From Dallia pectoralis (lineage: Eukaryota > Chordata > Actinopteri > Esociformes > Umbridae), in assembly GCA_029465975.1 (NCBI GenBank), contig CM055736.1, positions 3,321,285 through 3,385,284 on the forward strand: a DNA stretch of 64,000 bases. The letters are read 5' to 3'. Position numbers and translations under genes: made by a program. Below the pieces are notes generated by a model, which ran no database searches, was not told where the DNA came from, and saw only the letters and a list, made by a program, of their open reading frames with translations. Numbering within the stretch: position 1 is the first letter of the stretch; each line of letters starts with the position of its first letter. Positions 57,993-64,000 of this stretch are shown piece by piece.

Positions 57993-58470
57993 TTGTTTAT
58001 TGTGTTGATGGCACTATTAAAGGGGCAGACCACAATGCCATCCACATTTAATAACCATTTGATAATCCAACACTTCCCTGTGTACATAAAGTATCATAAA
58101 ACTGCAAAGCCTATCCGACACACAGTGAGGAAATGGACTGACGAGGCGAATGGAGAGCTAAAGCACTACTCTGACACCACAAATTGGGCCATATTTAGAG
58201 ACAACAATGGCGACATACACAACTAACGTTACAGGGTCAAGTCCTAGATCAATCTATATGGAACATTTGCGTTCTGTCAAAAATATTAGTTCAGCTACAA
58301 ACCATGGTTGACCGGTGAGCTCAGTAGAATGTGACAGAAGGAAGCCCGCGGCACTGTCCACTCAGCCACAGAGAAGCCCAACAGCTGGTCTGGAACTCAA
58401 CAGCTGGTGTCCTCAATAGAGACTGTGACAAAGCCAGCAATCTCTTCTTGCAATTAAAGGCTTAAAAAGT
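57993..58470 (+). pseudogene. LINE remnant, endonuclease-RT linker (Rex1/L2/CR1 group)
   Basis: A frame to 58226 ends with RKWTDEANGELKHYSDTTNW and AIFRDNNGDIHN, matching the linker between endonuclease and reverse transcriptase in fish LINEs (pattern W..EA...L......DW..F). In another frame, 58295-58325 reads YKPWLTGELSRM, the conserved KPW motif that follows. Both ends are lost and stops break the rest. Confidence 0.7.
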
Positions 58471-59739
58471 CCATTAATGATAAAAGTGCCCAAACAAGCC
58501 AAATAAAACAATAAGACTGACAGTCTAGATGTTCTAAACTGTAAGTGGTAATTTACATTAGATAATTCACATCCGAATTGAGCTATAGTCTTTAAATCTA
58601 AAGCATTGTCGACGCACCTGTTTTGTGCTTGGGCTTAATCAATTACTGTAGATACCCCTAATTTGAGCCAACTTTGTGGAAGTTTGCTGAATTACAGCAA
58701 CAACAGCAGGCATTTATACCATATCGGCTTCTAGCACACTGGCTGAAAGTATCTTTAAAAATACATACTATATATAAAATATTGATGGCATATTATTTCT
58801 CTAGAGTTTTCAGTGCTTGTTTTCTCACATGAATAAAGATTAAGTGATTATCTGAAATGTGATACTTTTTGAAATACTTTTTAATACCACTTTTTAATAC
58901 CACTCACTGCACAGCTTGCTCTTAATAGATGTTAATAAGTTATTGGTAAAGAAGTGATTTCGACAGACAAACCAAAGCCAGTTTCCAAACCAAAGTCCAA
59001 ATTAACAAATTGTACTGAGGTCCAACTTAACAAATTGTCCTGACCAAGCCGTACCTCAATTAGCATTTGCCCATTGTTTTCCACTTTTTAGCCCATTTGC
59101 CATTAAGCTCTCTTTCACTTTCTTCCCCAAATCCATTCCAGGTCCATCTACCTTCCCTGGCTTTCATCATTTTGTTCTCCCAGCATGTCCTTGTCTGCTC
59201 TCCAACCCTTCACCCCTTGTCTTCTCACAGCATGAGGTCTCTCAATGTGCATGTCTCAAACACGATGTTAAGGAGCTCTCCCCAGTTTCCACGGACTCAA
59301 CCTGTTATTAGCGGAACGTGCTGTTCCTACTTCTTCAACTTCGTACCCGTCACCTTCTCCAGTCCCCCAAAAAACTACAACACTTCAACAACCCAAAGAC
59401 ATGCAAGGATGCCCTGAGTTTATCTAATCACATGACCTTTACAAAACTCCCAGCTGAACTTGTCCTCCACCTGTCTGTGAATGACTGAACTAGTATTGAC
59501 ATTTTTGATGGGGAAAAATAAAAACCTTACAAAAGCCTGGTTGCACACACTCTTACAAATGGGGATGTGGCTGTGTTCAGAATTAACCAATCACATTCAA
59601 ACTCATGTCACACATGACATCATTTAAGGTGACTCTGATTAATCACAAATAAAGATCAGCTGTTCCAGTAGGATGTTCCTTACATGTTCTTAGTTGCATC
59701 TCAGTGCAGAAGCCATGGTCCACATGGAGCTTCCAAAGC
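58471..59739. other. Plain sequence
   Basis: A 116-codon plus frame (59067-59417) is rich in Ser, Pro and Phe and has no recognised domain. Two near-copies of AACAAATTGT..TGA..CC occur near 59005-59043. Nothing else is recognised. Confidence 0.5.
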
Positions 59740-59747
59740 ATCAGAGG

Positions 59748-60790
59748 CAGGCACGGATTTAGAAAGCAGAGGCCCCTGGGCACAATATCTTGGAGGCCCT
59801 TAACCTTTAATTGATTAGTAGTTTATAGACAGAAAATATAGATTACTTTGTTGCTGCATTATGACAAGCACTATATTTGACTACAATATCCCTAAAAGCA
59901 TGTTTTGGGTGTATTTATCTCAATATGGGGGTAATACTCAGGTGTCCACTTGTTTATAAATTATATGAAAATGTACCCCACATACAGTAATGCTATGCGA
60001 TGTACCAAACCGAGTGTAACTTTTTTCATGTTAAATGGGAATATTTCAATGCATATTCCAAATATATTTAAAACTTAGCATAGCCTATAATGAACTATGT
60101 GTGTAGCTAATTCTCTGCTTTGGTAGGACGGGCTCACACACACAAACACGCACACACAGCTCGGGCCGAACCCCGTGTGTCCGCTTCGCCTGTGCCAAAA
60201 ACCGCAACTAGCGATACTTCTCTACAGTGAACTGCAGGAAAAAGACAAAATATATAGGCTACTTTTAAAATATCAGGTGAAATATTACTCAACTCAACTA
60301 GAGAATGAGTCCCACATATTATGTATTAATAAGCCTAGACCGCGTATCTGATAATAAAAATTAACAGTCAACATTAATACAACAACGTTACATGATTTAA
60401 AAAGCAACATATCATAGTCAGACAGACATTGACAGATCAGAGGAGCTGGGCTCTAGCTAAATCAGAAAAAAATATTTATTAAGGTGGGTTGGTGGACGCA
60501 GATTCGGAAGGCCGGCGCCGATAGGGGTATCTATAATAACCAGGGTTTTAATAAGTGGAAAAAGTAATAGAATCGCCTACATTTTGAGGCTGTCAAACCT
60601 GTAATGTAGCCTCCTGCCTACGTTTGTTAACCTACCCGGCACCGCCGGGTCTCTGCCGCCTTCAGTGGCTTCCGAAGCACCTGCTTCGGAATAATAAAAA
60701 GCCCACACAGTTAGTGGGATCTTGGAGGCCCCTAGTGGTCGGAGGCCCCTGGGCACTGGCCCAATCGGCCCGGTGGTAAATCTGTGCCTG
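59748..60790. mobile_element. hAT-type DNA transposon, non-autonomous, 1.04 kb
   Basis: Flanked by an exact 8-bp target duplication ATCAGAGG (59740-59747 and 60791-60798). Terminal inverted repeats are CAGGCACGGATTTA and CAGGCACAGATTTA (right strand), 14 bp with one mismatch. Subterminal GAGGCCCCTGGGCAC (left) is mirrored by GAGGCCCCTGGGCACTGG in direct orientation near 60741. No transposase is recognised inside. Confidence 0.9.
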
Positions 60791-60818
60791 ATCAGAGGGA
60801 TCTCATTTTTGAAAGATA

Positions 60819-60960
60819 TGTCACGATTCCTTTAAGGTGTAGTGCAGGAAAGCAACATGAAGAACCAGGTATCACGAGAAAACATAAACACTGGAATATA
60901 AATAAAAGTTGCGCATAACAGGCGACTTTTAAAACGGCAATTAAAATGAAGATTTATTAT
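60819..60960 (-). mobile_element. Partial LTR, family A, copy 6
   Basis: Starts TGTCACGATTCCTTTAAGGT, closely matching the start of the copy at 54298. Similarity fades near 60960 and the other end was not found, so it is truncated. Confidence 0.65.
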
Positions 60961-61182
60961 TAAAAAAACAACTCAAATATGTTCTGTAATTATAATGGCA
61001 TGTTGTGCAATTCATCCTCATTAATAATACGGCGAACAGAACAAATTAAAACTGATATTCTTGTCGATGTCTCCGTCTGACAGAGCGGATAGATGGGAAG
61101 ATATATAGATGGATATACATATATAGATAGTCTTTATTGTCCACTGGGGAAAGTGTCTATCAATCGGAACCCCCGCTGCTTT
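60961..61182. other. Plain AT-rich sequence
   Basis: No clear feature; possibly decayed LTR or LINE sequence. Confidence 0.4.
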
Positions 61183-61325
61183 TGGCGAGCCTGCAGTCGC
61201 CTTGCATGGTAGACGCGGTCGTCAGTGTGTGAATGAGTGAATGAATGGGTGAATGTGACGCAGGATCTGTAAAGCGCTTTGGATAAAAGCGCTATATAAA
61301 AGCGCAGCATTTACCATTTATTTAC
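61183..61325 (+). mobile_element. LINE/SINE 3' tail
   Basis: Contains CTTGCATGGTAGACGCGG, the GTGTGAATGAGTGAATG stretch, a stem from TAAAGCGCTTTGG and AAAAGCGCTATATAAA, and an end with CATTTACCATTTATTTAC. This is the common 3' end of an L2-like fish element. The same stem occurs in the SINE3 tail at 4805-4847. No coding part is attached. Confidence 0.75.
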
Positions 61326-61544
61326 AGAATCATAGTGTTCATGTATATGCCTTTAGTTGGTACTATTTTAAACGTGTTTCATCGTGATGCACGTCTTAAT
61401 GATTTTGAAAGATGCAACACATTTTATTTGTGCTAAACTATTTCTCATTTACAATTAGATTAAAACTGACACCTGTAACTTATCAAATACAATCTAATGG
61501 ATGGTTATAAAAAGACATGTCATCACAATGTGTAATGATGCACA
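61326..61544. other. Plain sequence before the Harbinger fragment
   Basis: May hold part of the Harbinger 5' region; ends not identified. Confidence 0.4.
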
Positions 61545-61910
61545 ATGGCTGATCTTGTGCTTTTAGAAGAAGTCGCAAATGGAAGGATTCAGAGGGAACG
61601 CATTAATACACAGCAGGAAGACTTGCTGGCAAACGAGGACGAGTGGCTCATAAGCTGGTTCCGACTTCCTCGGGCCGCCCTGTTTTGGGCTCAGAATTAC
61701 CCTGGAGAAACCCCACACTTTCCAGAGGGAATTGGCTGACAGGTCAGGGACATCTCAGTCAACTGTTATCCGGGTTATGTCGGACGTGTTCGTAGGTATA
61801 ATAAGTTTGTCTCATAATTACATAAAGTTTCCATACACTGCGGCTGAACAGGCAAACAAAAAAACGCAATTTGCAGCAATGTCCGTTTTCCCAAATGTCA
61901 GTTTTCCCAA
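61545..61910 (+). pseudogene. Harbinger (PIF) transposase N-terminal fragment
   Basis: Starts MADLVLLEEVANGRIQRERI, continues with NEDEWLISWFRLPRAALF, then loses part of the sequence and frame near 61680-61735. It resumes as LADRSGTSQSTVIRVMSDVF and HNYIKFPYTAAEQANKKTQF followed by AAMS.FPNV. This is the N-terminal half of a Harbinger/HARBI1-type nuclease; the catalytic DDE part is missing because the sequence switches to a Tc1 transposase at about 61905. It is nonfunctional. Confidence 0.88.
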
Positions 61911-62730
61911 ATGCAAAAAAACCATAAAGATTCCCAAAATCATGTGGGCAAATGTGTTATGGTTTGCTGAAACCAAGGTTGAACTTTTTGGCCATAACTC
62001 TAGGTATGATTGGCGCAAAAACAACACTGCGCATCACCAAGAGAACACCATACCCAAAGTGAAAAATTGTGGTGGCAGCATCATGCATTGGGGCTGTTTT
62101 TCTTCAGCTGGAACTGGGGCCTTAGTCAGGGTGGAGGGAATTATGTTCCATATACCAGGCAATTTTGGCACAAAACCTTCAAGCTTCCGTTAAAAAGCTG
62201 AAGAAGATGAGGAAGTTCAGCTTTCACCACGACAACAACCCAAAGCACCCATCCACATCCACAAAGGCATGGCTTCACAAGAAGATGGCTTCACGAGATT
62301 AACGTTTTGGAATGGCCCAGCCAGAGCCCAGACCTGAATCCAATTGAACATCTGTGGGGTGATCTGAAGACGGCTGTGCACAGGAGATGTCCTCGCAAAC
62401 TGACAGATTTGCAGAGCTTCGCAAAAAAGAGTTGGTAAATAAGCGAATAGACTCCAACACAAAAAGTCTGCTACAATGAGTGCTGCTACAACAAAGTATT
62501 AGTTTAAGAGTGTGCACACTTATGCAACCAGGTAATTGTAAGGTTTTTATTATTTTATTTTTCCCTTTCAATGATTTTCAATGTTTTTTTTTCTTCAATT
62601 GAACTGTTCACGTTATAGGTCACACAAAAAGGTGGAAAAAGTTCTGACATTATTTGTCTTGACATTATTTATATTTGTCTCGTTTTTTCACATCACAAAA
62701 ACCTTTGAGGTGTGTGTAAACTTTCTTTCC
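61911..62730 (+). pseudogene. Tc1-like transposase, 5' truncated, with 3' end
   Basis: Reads IMWANVLWFAETKVELFGHN, then RKNNTAHHQENTIPKVKNCG and GSIMHWGCFSSAGTGALVRV, a Tc1 DDE domain. The first catalytic Asp (usual SDET) is replaced (FAET). After 62190 frames shift, but LEWPSQSPDLNPIEHLW is still traceable at 62309-62357. The 3' untranslated end (62500-62730) matches the remnant at 10672-10815. The inverted-repeat end is degraded near GGTGTGTGTAAACTTTC. Confidence 0.9.
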
Positions 62731-62984
62731 TTTTTTTCCTTAGCAGAACCATTACACCAATTAAAATATGTTGGATGTCTAAATGTAAGAATTGAATAGA
62801 ACTTACTGGAATTATGCCAAACTAAGCAAAGCCATCAGCCAAAGCTGACATCAGATCGAGAACACGTGGAAATTTGGAATGAAAGACTACTTAGAAGTCA
62901 CAAGCAGACTCAATTCTCACCATAATGCCAAAATAAAAACTGACTTAATCGTTTTAAGAGTTTTCAGAGGTATCCCAGATAGCA
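62731..62984. other. Plain sequence
   Basis: No feature recognised. Confidence 0.5.
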
Positions 62985-63125
62985 GGTGACTCCGTGCCAT
63001 ATCCGCGTCTAAACCGGCAAATCCTCGTTACAGTCACCTCCGGTTTCCAAACAGCTGGTGACTGCTAGCCGGATCCGTCTCTAACCCGGCAAATCCTCGT
63101 TACAGTCACCTCCGGTTCACTGATC
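62985..63125. repeat. 72-bp tandem duplication
   Basis: Two units share CGGCAAATCCTCGTTACAGT and CACCTCCGGTTT/C, 72 bp apart (63017 and 63089). It is GC-rich in AT-rich surroundings, possibly part of a DNA transposon end. Confidence 0.85.
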
Positions 63126-64000
63126 TCATACGGATCATTCGCAAAGCAGGCACGAGTCTGTGAAATGAGCGCGGTTTTCATTCTTAGAAGAGGACGCTGA
63201 AGCGAAAGCTGGCACTTTGGTACCCTAATCACAAGTTAAGCCACATAGTATTAAATAATACATATATAAATGACGAATTTAACTGCTCTAATTATTATTA
63301 TAATCTATTATTAATTTATATTTTTAAAATGAGCTGCTTGTTTATGTCAGTGATAGGCTAGCATTGCGTTACTTATGTCAACCCAACTTGGCTAAAGTAA
63401 CATTTCACGCAGACCCTCATTTTTGAAGTTATTTTACCTGTCCAATGTTTGGAAACGTGTAAATTTTTTTACGTTTTTGAAAGAAGACTATTCAACAAGA
63501 ATGAATTTGATTCAGTATTCGGTATCTTTACAAATACCTTACACCTGTAATAACGGTTAATATTGGTACTATTTTAATATGGTTCCTATCACAGGACCTT
63601 CGTGTCTCGTTATAGTCGGGGAGAAGTAGATCCAGCTATAATGTCATAATATTGTTTTGTGATATTGTTTAAAATAGCCCAAATACAGTCATTATGACTA
63701 GCCTATATAGGTCAATTTATAGTCAATCAATCGCCTGTGTGAATGCTGCTTCAGTAAATCTCAACAAAACTAACAGCTTTCTTCTTGGGGTTATGTTTGC
63801 CCAGTGCTGGTCCGGATGATTTAAGCGGATCCCTGCCGGTATTGGCCTGTTGTGCCAAAAGACACCGGCCCAGGTCCGTTTTGCGGATCTGGCCCAGAAC
63901 TTACGAATGGTCTGGGCCAGATCTGGGATCTTACAGTATATTTTGGTGAGTTTAGTGCAATTGTTCTAGCAACTATAATCACAATGGCAGAACTACACTT
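63126..64000. other. Plain sequence with a transposon-like GC-rich patch
   Basis: From about 63805 to 63945 the sequence holds GCGGATCC, GGCCCAGGTCCG, and TCTGGCCCAGA / TCTGGGCCAGATCTGGG, inverted and direct GGCCCAG motifs of a kind seen in fish DNA transposons. Ends lie outside or are not recognised. No gene. Confidence 0.4.

Noticed and set aside
59067..59417. 116-codon secreted-protein-like frame
   Set aside because: The hydrophobic start is chance pyrimidine-rich sequence; no cleavage context, exon signals or known family.

Overview
This window is vertebrate DNA, almost certainly from a teleost fish. The basis is its repeat families: a 5S-rRNA-derived SINE (SINE3 type), an L2-clade LINE, a Rex3/RTE LINE, Ty3/gypsy fragments, and Tc1/mariner, Harbinger, piggyBac and hAT remnants of the kinds found in ray-finned fish. 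A few phrases recall repeats common in pike and salmon genomes, but I cannot fix the species. I found no host protein-coding gene, rRNA gene or tRNA gene that I can support. Every recognisable protein piece belongs to a mobile element, and almost all are frameshifted, deleted or truncated.

Layout. 0-9 kb: three large minisatellites (67-bp units at 1-1136, 38-bp units at 2398-3347, 52-bp units at 5387-8974), two solo LTRs and one SINE3. 9-17.8 kb: mostly plain sequence with a Tc1 tail, a gypsy-like LTR, a TTAA-flanked MITE and another solo LTR. 17.8-26 kb: a retroelement cluster with a LINE fragment, two decayed gypsy copies, an L2 endonuclease/RT fragment preceded by 336-bp tandem repeats, and an antisense Rex3 LINE with a 406-codon open frame. 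26-31 kb: plain sequence with CT tracts. 31-33 kb: a Tc1/mariner transposase relic interrupted by two independent minisatellites (43-bp and 48-bp units), then a 27-bp array. 36.6-38.3 kb: a complete-ended, internally deleted piggyBac element. 39-45 kb: a 15-bp array built from two main unit variants, a CA tract and two CT-rich arrays. 45.6-48 kb: a 1.86-kb hAT-type element with a perfect 8-bp target duplication, then a solo LTR. 48-59.7 kb: mostly plain, AT-rich sequence with one solo LTR, a small MITE, a 49-bp array and a decayed LINE. 59.7-62.8 kb: a second hAT-type element, a partial LTR, a LINE/SINE tail, and a Harbinger fragment joined in frame to a Tc1 fragment.

Nothing here forms an operon or pathway; the logic is insertion, decay and tandem amplification. 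The most notable points are: minisatellites arising twice inside one transposase relic; six solo LTRs (plus one partial) of a single family with no internal region, four with exact and one with a near-exact 5-bp target duplication; three cut-and-paste elements whose ends and target duplications can be read exactly; and the large share of tandem repeats (my hand sum is about 9.8 kb, or 15%). The 52-bp array also lies between a promoter-like region and a consensus splice donor.
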